From NCBI RefSeq assembly GCF_018614655.1, contig NZ_JAGGOG010000001.1, positions 62,001 through 126,000 of the forward strand: 64,000 bases of DNA, in the 5' to 3' direction. This document shows, piece by piece, positions 48,704 to 57,675 of the stretch (position 1 is the first letter of the stretch; each line of letters opens with the position of its first letter). The notes below the pieces were generated by a model that saw only the letters and a list, made by a program, of their open reading frames with translations, had not been told where the DNA came from and made no database searches. The translations under genes and the position numbers were made by a program. The stretch is from Pseudomonas fluorescens. Lineage in GTDB: Bacteria > Pseudomonadota > Gammaproteobacteria > Pseudomonadales > Pseudomonadaceae.

Positions 48704-49813
48704 ATGTCCACCGAACGCACTGCCGAACAACTGTCGCCCATCATCCCCAAGACCATGCAAGCCGTGGTGTGCCATGGCCCCGAAGACTACCGCCTGGAAA
48801 CCGTCGACGTGCCGACACCCGGCCCCGAAGAAATCCTTACCAAGGTCGAGCTGTGCGGCATCTGCATGGGCGATATCAAGACCTACCGTGGCGCGCCGTC
48901 GTTCTGGGGCGACGCCGAGCAGCCACGCTACGTCAAGCCGCCGATGATCCCCGGCCATGAGTTTGTCTGCCGCGTAGTCGCTCTCGGCCCGGGCGCCGAA
49001 AAGCGCGGAGTGAAGGTCGGTGATCGAGTGATTTCCGAACAGATCGTACCGTGCTGGGGTTGCCGCTTCTGCAACCACGGCCAGTACTGGATGTGCCAGA
49101 AACACGACCTCTACGGCTTCCAGAACAACGTCCAGGGCGCCATGGCCCAATACATGATTTTCACCAAGGAAGGCATCGTCCATAAAGTGCCGGACTCGAT
49201 TGCCCCGGACGAAGCGATCCTGATCGAACCGCTGGCCTGCTCGCTGCACGCCGCCGAACGGGCCAATGTCGATTTTGATGACATCGTGGTGGTTGCCGGT
49301 GCCGGCACCCTGGGCCTGGGGATCATCGGTGCGGTACGCATGCGCAACCCGAAAAAACTCATTGTCCTCGACATGAAACCCGAGCGAGCCGCCCTCGCCC
49401 TGCGCATGGGCGCCGATGAAGTGTGGAACCCGGCCGAAGTCGATGTGATGGCGAAGATTCGCGAGATCACCGACGGTTACGGCTGCGATATCTATATCGA
49501 AGCCACAGGGCACCACAAGGCGGTCAACCAGGGCCTGGCGATGCTGCGCAAACTGGGGCGTTTCGTGGAGTTCAGCGTCTTCAACGACGAGGCCACGGTA
49601 GATTGGTCGATCATCGGCGACCGCAAGGAACTGGACGTGCTGGGCTCGCACCTGGGACCGTACATGTACCCCCGGGCCATCGATTTTATCGGCAACCGCA
49701 AAATCGACATGCGCGACGTGGTGACCCACAAATTTGCGCTGGCGGATTTCAAGGAGGCATTTGCGGTGATGGAGCGTGGGGACAAGTCCCTTAAAGTCGT
49801 GCTCGAACCCTGA
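48704..49813 (+). CDS. Zinc-dependent alcohol dehydrogenase (erythritol/L-threitol dehydrogenase-like)
   Basis: A 369-residue medium-chain dehydrogenase. Catalytic zinc ligands are expected at Cys51 (ELCGICMGD) and His85-Glu86 (PGHEF); structural zinc Cys117, 120, 123 and 131 are in CWGCRFCNHGQYWMC. The NAD motif is GAGTLGLG. The ATG at 48704 has GAGG in front. The long N-terminal extension (SPIIPKTMQAVVCHGPEDYR) matches proteins annotated as erythritol/L-threitol dehydrogenases as far as I can recall. Context with DhaK/DhaL and an RpiB-like isomerase supports C4 polyol oxidation to erythrulose. Confidence 0.85.
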   Translation: MSTERTAEQLSPIIPKTMQAVVCHGPEDYRLETVDVPTPGPEEILTKVELCGICMGDIKTYRGAPSFWGDAEQPRYVKPPMIPGHEFVCRVVALGPGAEKRGVKVGDRVISEQIVPCWGCRFCNHGQYWMCQKHDLYGFQNNVQGAMAQYMIFTKEGIVHKVPDSIAPDEAILIEPLACSLHAAERANVDFDDIVVVAGAGTLGLGIIGAVRMRNPKKLIVLDMKPERAALALRMGADEVWNPAEVDVMAKIREITDGYGCDIYIEATGHHKAVNQGLAMLRKLGRFVEFSVFNDEATVDWSIIGDRKELDVLGSHLGPYMYPRAIDFIGNRKIDMRDVVTHKFALADFKEAFAVMERGDKSLKVVLEP

Positions 49814-49836
49814 TAACACCACCAAACCGCTTTCAC

Positions 49837-49936
49837 TGTAGGAGCGAGCTTGCTTGCGAAGAACGCACAGGCACCGCGTTTACCCTGAATACACACGTTA
49901 TCGTTGACGTTCTTCGCGAGCAAGCTCGCTCCTACA
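49837..49936. repeat. REPIN-like inverted repeat
   Basis: Arms TGTAGGAGCGAGCTTGCTTGCGAAGAACG and CGTTCTTCGCGAGCAAGCTCGCTCCTACA are near-perfect; it is a variant with TAGGAGCGAG in place of TGGGAGCGGG. It lies between the alcohol dehydrogenase and dhaK genes. Confidence 0.9.
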
Positions 49937-49969
49937 GACGATCAAAACAAGAACACAGGAAATCGCGTT

Positions 49970-50971
49970 ATGAATCGAGTGATCAATGATCCGGACCAAG
50001 TGGTCGAGGATATGCTGCGCGGCATTCTGGTCGCCCATCCAGAGCTGTGCCAAAGCGGCACCAACCCCCGGGTCATCAGTAAGGCCAAGCCTTCCCGTCA
50101 GGGCCAGGTGGGTATCGTCACCGGCGGCGGTTCCGGCCATGAACCTGCCTTTCTCGGCTATGTCGGCCCAGGCCTGGTGGACGCTGTGGCCGTCGGCGAG
50201 ATTTTTTCCTCGCCCACCGCCAAGAGTTTCTTCGACGCCTTCCGCGCAGCCGACCATGGGGCCGGTGTGGCGTGCCTGTACGGCAACTATGCCGGCGACA
50301 ATATGAACGTGAAGCTGGCGATGAAAATGGCCGCCAGCAAAGACATGCAGATCCGTACCGTGGTCGCCAACGACGACGTGGCTTCGGCGCCTAAAGCCGA
50401 CATCGCCAAGCGTCGTGGCGTGGCCGGGGAAATCTTCATGTGGAAAGTCGGCGGTGCCGCTGCCGCGCAGCATTACGACCTGGACGGAGTGATTCGTGTC
50501 GCTCAAAAAGCCGTCGACAACTGCCGCTCCATCGGCATCGGCCTTACGCCCTGCACCATTGCGGCGGTGGGCAAGCCGAACTTCCAGATTCCGGACGGCC
50601 AGATGGAACTGGGCATCGGCCATCACGGCGAGCCGGGCATTGAAGTGATCCCCATCGAGTCCGCCGCGGCCATGGCCGAACGGATGCTGGCGCCGATTCT
50701 CGCCGACCGTGATTTCAGCCAGGACGACAGCGTGGTGGTGCTGGTCTCGGGCCTGGGCGCAACGCCAGTGATGGAGCTGTACATTTTCTACGCCGAAGTC
50801 GAGCAGCAGCTCAAGGCCAAAGGGCTGAAAATCCATCGCTGCTACGTCGGTAACTACTTCACTTCCCTTGAGATGATGGGCGTGACCTTGACCCTGCTGG
50901 GCCTGGATGCCGAGCTGAAAACCCTGATCGACCAACCTTGCCGTTCCATCGGCATGACCCAGGCGGAGTGA
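49970..50971 (+). CDS. Dihydroxyacetone/erythrulose kinase subunit DhaK-like
   Basis: A 333-residue DhaK-type ketose-binding subunit. GGGSGHEPAFLGYVG near residue 50 and the covalent substrate His218 in GIGHHGEPG are both present, and DNMNVKLAM with VANDDVASAP forms the substrate pocket. The ATG at 49970 is preferred; the frame open from 49904 includes part of a REPIN. Followed by the DhaL-like gene after three bases. No DhaM/PTS phosphoryl donor is in the window, so phosphorylation may be ATP-driven. Tetruloses (erythrulose) are possible substrates, as in mycobacterial threitol pathways. Confidence 0.9.
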   Translation: MNRVINDPDQVVEDMLRGILVAHPELCQSGTNPRVISKAKPSRQGQVGIVTGGGSGHEPAFLGYVGPGLVDAVAVGEIFSSPTAKSFFDAFRAADHGAGVACLYGNYAGDNMNVKLAMKMAASKDMQIRTVVANDDVASAPKADIAKRRGVAGEIFMWKVGGAAAAQHYDLDGVIRVAQKAVDNCRSIGIGLTPCTIAAVGKPNFQIPDGQMELGIGHHGEPGIEVIPIESAAAMAERMLAPILADRDFSQDDSVVVLVSGLGATPVMELYIFYAEVEQQLKAKGLKIHRCYVGNYFTSLEMMGVTLTLLGLDAELKTLIDQPCRSIGMTQAE

Positions 50972-50974
50972 ACC

Positions 50975-51616
50975 ATGAGCCAGTATTTCTCCACCCATGA
51001 CGGCAGCGCCATCGTCGCTGACCTGGTGAGCGTGATTGTCGCCAACCGCGACTATTTGAGTGAAGTCGACGGCGCCATCGGTGACGGTGACCACGGCATC
51101 AACATGGCCAAGGGTTTTGCCCATTGCGGCCGCACGATTGAAGGCCGCCAACTGACCCTGGCCGAAGCCCTGGACGAGCTGACCTTGAGCTTGATGGAAG
51201 GCATCGGCGGTTCCATGGGGCCGCTGTATGGCAGCCTGTTTATTGGCATGGCGGATGAGGTGCGCGGCAGCGACGAGATTGATGCCGCCATCTTTGCTCA
51301 CTTGTTGCGGGGCGGCCTCACGTCCTTGCAGGACATCACCGAAGCGGGTGTGGGTGACAAGTGTTTGATGGACACCCTGATTCCGGCGGTGGAGGCGTTT
51401 GAGCAAGCCAACGCGTCGGGTGCTTCGTTCAATGATGCGCTGGAGGCAATGAAAAGCGCGGCCTCGCAGGGGCGTGATTCGACCAAGGATCTGATGGCAA
51501 AAATCGGCCGGGCCAGCCGCTTGGGGGAGCGTTCGCTGGGGGTGCTGGATGCGGGGGCGGTGTCGTGCTGCTTGATCCTGACCCGGCTGGCGGACTCCGT
51601 GCAATCGCGCCTGTAG
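50975..51616 (+). CDS. Dihydroxyacetone/erythrulose kinase subunit DhaL-like
   Basis: A 213-residue nucleotide-binding subunit. The Asp cluster binding Mg-ADP/ATP is in EVDGAIGDGDHGINMAKGF (Asp32, 37, 39), with GIGGSMGPLYGSLF as the second nucleotide loop and DAGAVSCCLIL at the C-terminus. It partners with DhaK three bases upstream. It is the last gene of the operon; a REP element follows. Confidence 0.9.
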   Translation: MSQYFSTHDGSAIVADLVSVIVANRDYLSEVDGAIGDGDHGINMAKGFAHCGRTIEGRQLTLAEALDELTLSLMEGIGGSMGPLYGSLFIGMADEVRGSDEIDAAIFAHLLRGGLTSLQDITEAGVGDKCLMDTLIPAVEAFEQANASGASFNDALEAMKSAASQGRDSTKDLMAKIGRASRLGERSLGVLDAGAVSCCLILTRLADSVQSRL

Positions 51617-51628
51617 ATACCGACCCGT

Positions 51629-51728
51629 TGTAGCCGCTGTCGAGGCACGAGGCTGCGATAAGGGCCGCAGGACCTTCAAGATCCCGCGGCTGCTTCGCAA
51701 CCGATCGCAGGCTGCGCCAGCGGCTACA
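51629..51728. repeat. REP-like imperfect palindrome
   Basis: Starts TGTAGCCGCTGTCGAGG and ends GCCAGCGGCTACA, the family of 17545-17654. A truncated second piece (GTAGCTCGGCAACGGCTACAACCG) follows at about 51754-51777. It separates the convergent dhaL-like and sohB genes and may act as a transcription end. Confidence 0.85.
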
Positions 51729-51819
51729 GGTGATCGTTTGCGCTGCCCCAACCTGTAGCTCGGCAACGGCTACAACCGTATTCGCTCGACCTTTTGATCT
51801 TCACAAGCCAGTGGTTTTG

Positions 51820-52842
51820 TTACCAGAACCGCTGCTGGGTCAAGCGGCTCCACCAGGCCAACAGCACCCGGTCCACCGAACCGCTGGCTGCCAGGCCAAC
51901 CCGCTCTTGCAGGCTTTTGCGCTCGGCATAGTGCAGGTGGTACAGCTCGGCGGTCTTGGCCTTGGCGGCCAGGTATTCGTCGCTGGTTTGCAGTTCGTCC
52001 ACCAGTTGCTTGTCCAGCGCGGCAACACCAAGCCAGACTTCGCCGGTGGCCACTTCGTCAATGGCCAATTGCGGACGGTAGCGGGACACGAAGTTCTTGA
52101 ACAGTTGATGGGTGATGTCCAGGTCTTCCTGGAACTTCTCCCGACCCTTCTCGGTGTTTTCGCCAAACACCGTCAGGGTGCGTTTGTACTCACCGGCAGT
52201 CAGCACTTCAAAGTCGATGTCATGCTTTTTCAGCAGACGGTTGACGTTAGGCAACTGGGCAACCACGCCAATGGAACCAAGGATGGCGAACGGCGCGCTG
52301 ATAATTTTCTCGCCGATGCACGCCATCATGTAGCCGCCGCTGGCCGCGACCTTGTCAATGCACACCGTCAGCGGTACGCCCGCCTGGCGGATACGCGCCA
52401 GTTGCGAAGACGCCAGGCCGTAGCTGTGGACCATGCCGCCGCCGCTTTCCAGGCGCAGCACCACTTCATCCTTGGGCGTGGCCAGGCTCAGCAGCGCAGT
52501 GATTTCGTGACGCAGGCTTTCAGTGGCCGACGCCTTGATATCGCCGTCGAAATCCAGCACGAAGATCCGTGGCTTGGCCTCGGGCTTTTTCTTGCTCTTC
52601 TTCTCGGTCTTGCTTTCAGACTTGCGCAGGGCCTTGAGCTGATCCTTGTCCAGCAAGGTCTGCTCCAGGCGCTCACGCAACCCTTTGTAGAAATCATTGA
52701 GCTTGCTGACCTGCAACTGACCTGCCGCCTTGCGACGGCCTTTGCTGCGCAACGCTGCAAAGCTGATCAGGACCACCAGAATGGCGACCACCAGGGTGAC
52801 CGTTTTAGCCAAAAAACTTGCGTACTCAGCCAGAAACTCCAT
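51820..52842 (-). CDS. sohB: Inner-membrane protease SohB-like (S49 peptidase)
   Basis: A 340-residue signal-peptide-peptidase-like serine protease. One N-terminal transmembrane helix (FLAKTVTLVVAILVVLISFAAL) is followed by a highly charged Lys-rich linker (about 75-90). The S49 domain has the catalytic Ser in DKVAASGGYMMACIG and the Lys base further on in TAGEYKRTLTVFGENTEKGRE. The active site should face the periplasm. Length and domain order match SohB. It appears monocistronic. Confidence 0.92.
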   Translation of the reverse strand: MEFLAEYASFLAKTVTLVVAILVVLISFAALRSKGRRKAAGQLQVSKLNDFYKGLRERLEQTLLDKDQLKALRKSESKTEKKSKKKPEAKPRIFVLDFDGDIKASATESLRHEITALLSLATPKDEVVLRLESGGGMVHSYGLASSQLARIRQAGVPLTVCIDKVAASGGYMMACIGEKIISAPFAILGSIGVVAQLPNVNRLLKKHDIDFEVLTAGEYKRTLTVFGENTEKGREKFQEDLDITHQLFKNFVSRYRPQLAIDEVATGEVWLGVAALDKQLVDELQTSDEYLAAKAKTAELYHLHYAERKSLQERVGLAASGSVDRVLLAWWSRLTQQRFW

Positions 52843-53034
52843 AAGACTCCTTCACATGCGGTGCGCCAGGCGCGGATTGCCCAAGCATACCGACGGGACT
52901 GCCGGTGAGCCAGTGATCAAACCGCCAGCAGCAAAGCTCTAACGATCTTTTAAAACAAGCGTATGTTTTTTCATTGACAGCTTCCCGGCATCCTCATAAC
53001 CTCGCCAGACTTTCAACGTACCGGGAAAACGGAC

Positions 53035-53745
53035 GTGGGCAGCATCTATTTGATTCGACATGGCCAGGCCTCCTTCGGTGCAGACGACTACGACGTGTTG
53101 TCGCCCATCGGCGTGGAACAGGCGCAAGTCCTCGGCAACCACCTGGCACAACTGGGTCTGACCTTCGACCGTTGCGTGTCAGGCGACCTGCGTCGGCAGC
53201 AACACACCGCTACCGCCGCGTTCGAACAATACAGCGCTCTGGGTCTGCCGGCGCCTACCCTGGAGATCGACAGCGCCTTCAACGAATTCGATGCCGACGC
53301 GATCATCCGCGCCCTGCTCCCCGACTTGCTCAACAGCGAACCTGAAGCCCTGGACATCCTGCGTAATGCCGCGCAAAACCGCAGCGAATTCCAGCGCATC
53401 TTCGCCCTGATCGTCGAACGCTGGCTCGCCGGCACGTATGATCCACCAGGCCTGGAAAGCTGGCTGGGGTTTGTCGAGCGTGTCCAGGGTGGCTTGCAAC
53501 GCATCCTTGAAGCCGCCGATAACAGTGACAAAATCGCTGTATTTACCTCCGGCGGGACCATCACCGCCCTGCTCCACCTGATTACCCGGATGCCTGCCGC
53601 CCAGGCCTTCGAACTGAACTGGCAAATTGTTAACACCTCGCTCAACCAACTGAAGTTCCGTGGTCGCGAGGTGGCACTGGCTTCCTTCAACAGTCATACC
53701 CACTTGCAACTGTTGAAGGCGCCGCAGCTCATCACTTTCCGATGA
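53035..53745 (+). CDS. Histidine phosphatase family protein
   Basis: A 236-residue cytoplasmic protein with the RHG signature at the very start (SIYLIRHGQASFG) and the distal catalytic segment TSGGTITALLHLI, where the usual His is replaced by Ser-Gly-Gly. The start is GTG (53035). It is followed after 56 bases by the SCP2-domain gene, with which it may be co-transcribed and functionally linked. Substrate unknown. Confidence 0.85.
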   Translation: MGSIYLIRHGQASFGADDYDVLSPIGVEQAQVLGNHLAQLGLTFDRCVSGDLRRQQHTATAAFEQYSALGLPAPTLEIDSAFNEFDADAIIRALLPDLLNSEPEALDILRNAAQNRSEFQRIFALIVERWLAGTYDPPGLESWLGFVERVQGGLQRILEAADNSDKIAVFTSGGTITALLHLITRMPAAQAFELNWQIVNTSLNQLKFRGREVALASFNSHTHLQLLKAPQLITFR

Positions 53746-53801
53746 ATTGCGGCCAACCGTGACCCCAAGGTCACTGGACTCACCCATAAAGGACCGAAAC
53801 C

Positions 53802-54116
53802 ATGACTGACGTAGCTAAAGCCGTAGAAGCAATGAAAGCCAAATTCAACCCAGCCGCTGCCGAAGGCCTGGACCTGGTGTTCGGTTTCCGTATCGACGAC
53901 ACCCAGAACTTCTCGCTGGTGGTCAAAGACAAGACCTGCGAACTGCTGGAAGGCGAAAACCCTGACGCCCAAGTGACCCTGGTCATGGATGGCGAAACCA
54001 TGAAAGGCATCGTTGACGGTTCCACCGACGGCATGCAGGCCTTCATGGGCGGCAAACTGCGCACCGAAGGCGACATGATGCTGGCGATGAAGCTGAGCGA
54101 ACTGTTCCCGGCCTGA
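53802..54116 (+). CDS. SCP2 sterol-transfer-domain protein
   Basis: A 104-residue protein consisting only of an SCP2 lipid-binding domain (FNPAAAEGLDLVFGFRI through DGMQAFMGGKLRTEGDMMLAMKLSELF). In bacteria such proteins are thought to bind acyl-CoA or other hydrophobic molecules; no specific role is known here. It is downstream of a histidine phosphatase gene and ends in a strong terminator. Confidence 0.88.
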   Translation: MTDVAKAVEAMKAKFNPAAAEGLDLVFGFRIDDTQNFSLVVKDKTCELLEGENPDAQVTLVMDGETMKGIVDGSTDGMQAFMGGKLRTEGDMMLAMKLSELFPA

Positions 54117-54142
54117 TAAGCCTGGTTGCGAAGCACGCTTTA

Positions 54143-54180
54143 AAACGACAAATCCCGCCTTATGGCGGGATTTGTCGTTT
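54143..54180. terminator. Strong, probably bidirectional intrinsic terminator
   Basis: A perfect 17-base-pair stem, AAACGACAAATCCCGCC (54143-54159) and GGCGGGATTTGTCGTTT (54164-54180), with a TTAT loop, sits between the SCP2 gene and the convergent hypothetical gene. A-rich and T-rich flanks allow termination in both directions. Confidence 0.9.
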
Positions 54181-54198
54181 CAGGCCCAAGGCAGGCGG

Positions 54199-54792
54199 TC
54201 AGCGGTCAGCGGCAGTTTCGATTTTTTTAAACTGCTCTAAATCCCGTGGTTTTCCCTCCGTACCATACCTGTTGATCAGTCGCCCCTCACCCGACCTCAC
54301 CATGAATTCCCCGGACGCCACATCCCGACCAATCACAATCACATACTTATTGCGGCCAACTCGCACATACACCTCATAGAAGTCCACGAGCTGATCGGAA
54401 GTCATAAAGATACTGTACGAGTAACGCACTCGGCGGGTCAGGTTGGGCCACTGTGCTTGCAGCACAGCGGAATCGCCCTTTTCACCCACGATGTCCATCG
54501 CGCGTATGGTTTCTTCGATCAGTGGGTCATTGTCGTCGGCGGTAAAAACCACAGGTTTGTTGCGGATCATCTTCTGCTCTGAATCAGGAGCAGTGCTTGT
54601 GGCGAGACGATACATGCCATTTCGGACCCACTTCGTCGCATCGACACTATCCTCCTGGCACCGTATGCAATACACCATCATCGACGCTGCGCTACTGCTT
54701 GGAGAATACAGGCCAGTCACAAAGACACTGGTGGTAATCAGCAAGGCGCCCAGAAGTTTGGCAGGGCTTAACGCGGTGGTAGCATTCGCCAT
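54199..54792 (-). CDS. Uncharacterised exported or membrane-anchored protein
   Basis: A 197-residue protein not recognised as a family. An N-terminal hydrophobic segment (LLGALLITTSVFVTGLYS) suggests a signal anchor or uncleaved signal. The rest is soluble and mixed alpha/beta, with a CIRC motif shortly after the anchor and a strand-rich C-terminal half (YEVYVRVGRNKYVIVIGRDV). It lies downstream of the GH63 gene (44-base gap, same strand) and may be in its operon. It ends at the shared terminator with the SCP2 gene. Confidence 0.65.
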   Translation of the reverse strand: MANATTALSPAKLLGALLITTSVFVTGLYSPSSSAASMMVYCIRCQEDSVDATKWVRNGMYRLATSTAPDSEQKMIRNKPVVFTADDNDPLIEETIRAMDIVGEKGDSAVLQAQWPNLTRRVRYSYSIFMTSDQLVDFYEVYVRVGRNKYVIVIGRDVASGEFMVRSGEGRLINRYGTEGKPRDLEQFKKIETAADR

Positions 54793-54836
54793 GTTCTACA
54801 TCCTTGTAAGAGTCGGGGGCGGCGAATTTACCCGAT

Positions 54837-57479
54837 TCAAGCCTTCGACGGAACATTCAACAACAACGCCACCAACGCACTCCACCCCGTCTGGTGCGAA
54901 GCCCCGAGCCCACGTCCGGTGTCACCATGAAAATACTCATGGAACAGCACCAGATCGCGACTGGCCGGGTCCGCCTCCAATTGCGGGTAACCCGCCATGG
55001 ACGGCCGCAGACCATTTTCATCCCGCAAAAACAGCCGGGTCAGGCGTTGGCTGAGGCTGTCGGCCACTTCTTCCAGTGACGACAGGTAACCGCTGCCGGT
55101 GGGGTACTCCACCGAGAAATTTTCATCGTAGTACCGGTGAAATTCCCGCAGCGACTCAATCAGCATGTAGTTGACCGGCATCCATAACGGCCCGCGCCAA
55201 TTGGAATTGCCGCCGTACAAGCGTGAATCGGATTCCGCAGGCGTATAGCGGGCGCACAAGGTATTCCCGTTCATCTTCAGCGCCAAGGGATGCTCGGCAT
55301 AAGCCTTGGACAGCGAACGCACGCCAAAGGCCGAAAGGAACTCCGCGTCATCGAGCATACGCTTGAGCAAGTCCTTGGTGCGCTCACCGCGCAACAGCGC
55401 CAGCAACAGGCGATTGCCCTGCCCCGGTTCATTCCAGCGTGAGACCAGCTTCGCCAGGTCCGGCCGGTGTTTCATAAAGCCCACCAAGCGCTCACGCAAG
55501 CCTTCCAATCCCTCGTGCTCACGCTGTTCCAGCACCAGCACTGCAAACAATGGCATCAGGCCGACGATGGAACGCAGGCGCACTGGCTCGCTCTGGCCAT
55601 CAGGGCGATGCAGCACGTCGTAGAAGAACTGGTCCTGCTCATCCCACAGGCCTTCGGCGCTATCATCGACCCGGTTGATAGCCCCCGCGATGTACAGGAA
55701 ATGCTCGAAAAACTTCACCGCGATGTCGACATACACCACGTTGCGCTTGGCCAGTTCCAGAGCCATACGCATCAGGTCCAGGGCATAAGCGGCGACCCAC
55801 GCGGTGCCGTCGGCCTGATCCAGTTGATAGCCGGGCGGCAAGTCGGCCGAGCGGTCGAACAAGGCAATGTTATCCAGCCCCAGGAACCCGCCCTGGAACA
55901 GGTTGCGGCCCTCGGCGTCCTTGCGGTTGACCCACCAGGAAAAATTCAGCAGCAGCTTGTGGAAGATCCGTTCCAGAAAGTCCATGTCGCCGACGCCGGT
56001 CAGCGCCTTGTCTTGCTGATACACCCGCCAACTGGCCCACGCATGCACCGGCGGGTTGGCGTCATCGAAGCGCCACTCGTAAGCCGGCAACTGGCCATTG
56101 GGGTGCATGAAGCGATCCTTGACCAACAACAGCAACTGTTGCTTGGCGAACCCCGGGTCGATCAGAGCAAAGGCCACCGCCTGAAAGCCCTGGTCCCAGG
56201 ATGCGTACCACGGGTATTCCCAGGTGTCGGGCATGGACAGAATGTCGAAGTTGGACAGGTGTCGCCAATGGGTATTGCGGATATGCAGGCGCTCGGGCGG
56301 TGGCGCGGGCTGGGCCGGGTCACCGTCGAGCCACTGGTTCACATCGAAGTAATACAGCTGCTTGGACCACAGCAACCCGGCCAGGGCCTGGCGCTGTACA
56401 TTGCGCGCGTCTTCGTCAGTGATGCCTTGTTGCAGGGCGGCGTAGAAGTCGTCGGTCTCCTGGCGGCGTTGTTCGAACAGCTTTCGGGCATTGATCTGAG
56501 GTGCATCTACCGGGGCAAAGCGCAGGTACAGGACTTTGCTTTCCAGGCCCGCCAATTCAAGGGTGAAGCGCGCCGCGACCTTGGTTCCCGCCTCCCGGCT
56601 AATCGCCGCCTGCGCGCCCTCTACGACATAATCATTGATCCCGTCCTTGAACGGCCCCGGCGCCGGGGTGGCATCGAGCTTGGGGAAATTGGTTTCGTTC
56701 TCGCAGAACAGCCATTCCACGCCGTCCTGACCCCAGGCGCTGAGATGGCGGTCCGCCAGCTCATGATGGCGCGCCAGGACGTGCTCGCCCTCCAGGCGCA
56801 ATTCCGGCTTGGGCGAGCCGGTCGTCCAGCTCCAGTCGTTACGCGCCCAGACCTGCGGCAATACCTGCAAACGGGTCGCTTGATCCGAGCGGTTGTGCAC
56901 GGTCACCCGCATGAACACGTCGTCGGGTTGGTGCTTGGCGTATTCGACGCTGACGTCACAGTAGCGGTTGTCTTCGAAGACCCCGGTGTCGAGGATTTCG
57001 TATTCGGTATCCTCCAGGCCACGGCGAGCGTTCTCGGTGATCAGGTCGTCGTAGGGAAACGCAGCGTGAGGGTATTTGTAGAGCATGCGCATGTAGGCAT
57101 GGCTGGGGACGCCATCGAGGAAAAAGTACAACTCCTTGACGTCTTCGCCGTGGTTGCCTTCGGCGTTGTTCAGGCCGAACAGGCGTTCCTTGAGGATCCG
57201 GTCGTGCTCGTTCCACAGCGCCAGGCCCAGGCACCAGCGTTGAGCCTTGTCGGAAAACCCGGCCAGACCATCCTCACCCCAACGGTAAGCGCGGCTGCGG
57301 GCGTGCTCGTGGGGAAAGTAGCGCCAGGCATCGCCGTCGGCACTGTAGTCCTCGCGCACCGTGCCCCATTGCCGCTCGCTGAGGTAAGGCCCCCATTGGC
57401 GCCAGCGCTCACCGTCTTCGGCGGCCAGGCGCTGGCCTTCAATCGTTTGCAGAATGTTCGTCGCAGGCTTGGCCGTCAT
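54837..57479 (-). CDS. GH63/MGH1-type glucosidase-like protein
   Basis: A large (880-residue) protein with the (alpha/alpha)6-barrel signatures of the GH63/MGH1 group: TWEYPWYASWDQGFQAVAFALIDP, NPPVHAWASWRVYQ, YGGNSNWRGPLWMPVNYMLIESL and FHEYFHGDTGRGLGASHQTGWSALVA. GH63 members cleave alpha-glucosides or mannosylglycerate-type solutes; the exact substrate is unknown. No signal peptide is seen, so it should be cytoplasmic. The ATG at 57479 is preferred; a frame open from 57566 would add an implausible 29 residues. Confidence 0.85.
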   Translation of the reverse strand: MTAKPATNILQTIEGQRLAAEDGERWRQWGPYLSERQWGTVREDYSADGDAWRYFPHEHARSRAYRWGEDGLAGFSDKAQRWCLGLALWNEHDRILKERLFGLNNAEGNHGEDVKELYFFLDGVPSHAYMRMLYKYPHAAFPYDDLITENARRGLEDTEYEILDTGVFEDNRYCDVSVEYAKHQPDDVFMRVTVHNRSDQATRLQVLPQVWARNDWSWTTGSPKPELRLEGEHVLARHHELADRHLSAWGQDGVEWLFCENETNFPKLDATPAPGPFKDGINDYVVEGAQAAISREAGTKVAARFTLELAGLESKVLYLRFAPVDAPQINARKLFEQRRQETDDFYAALQQGITDEDARNVQRQALAGLLWSKQLYYFDVNQWLDGDPAQPAPPPERLHIRNTHWRHLSNFDILSMPDTWEYPWYASWDQGFQAVAFALIDPGFAKQQLLLLVKDRFMHPNGQLPAYEWRFDDANPPVHAWASWRVYQQDKALTGVGDMDFLERIFHKLLLNFSWWVNRKDAEGRNLFQGGFLGLDNIALFDRSADLPPGYQLDQADGTAWVAAYALDLMRMALELAKRNVVYVDIAVKFFEHFLYIAGAINRVDDSAEGLWDEQDQFFYDVLHRPDGQSEPVRLRSIVGLMPLFAVLVLEQREHEGLEGLRERLVGFMKHRPDLAKLVSRWNEPGQGNRLLLALLRGERTKDLLKRMLDDAEFLSAFGVRSLSKAYAEHPLALKMNGNTLCARYTPAESDSRLYGGNSNWRGPLWMPVNYMLIESLREFHRYYDENFSVEYPTGSGYLSSLEEVADSLSQRLTRLFLRDENGLRPSMAGYPQLEADPASRDLVLFHEYFHGDTGRGLGASHQTGWSALVALLLNVPSKA

Positions 57480-57675
57480 CGATTCTTCCGTCGCACATTG
57501 AGGTGAGGGCCAGTGTAGAGCCCATCGACGGTGAGATGCACATGAAGACGCATAGGTTCCACGCATTCATTTGTAGAATGAAGTCCCGAGGAATCTTCGT
57601 TTGCAAGCAGCCGATGCACCCAACAAAATCGCGGAAACGGCCATGCCTTTCTAAACCGCTGCCAGGAATTTTTCT

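Noticed and set aside
49898..51766. A 622-codon open frame antisense to dhaK/dhaL
   Set aside because: It runs through REP elements at both ends and has Gly/His/Gln-rich shadow composition; DhaK/DhaL motifs are on the plus strand.
55467..57506. A 679-codon open frame antisense to the GH63 gene
   Set aside because: No recognisable motif and full overlap with a well-supported enzyme on the other strand.
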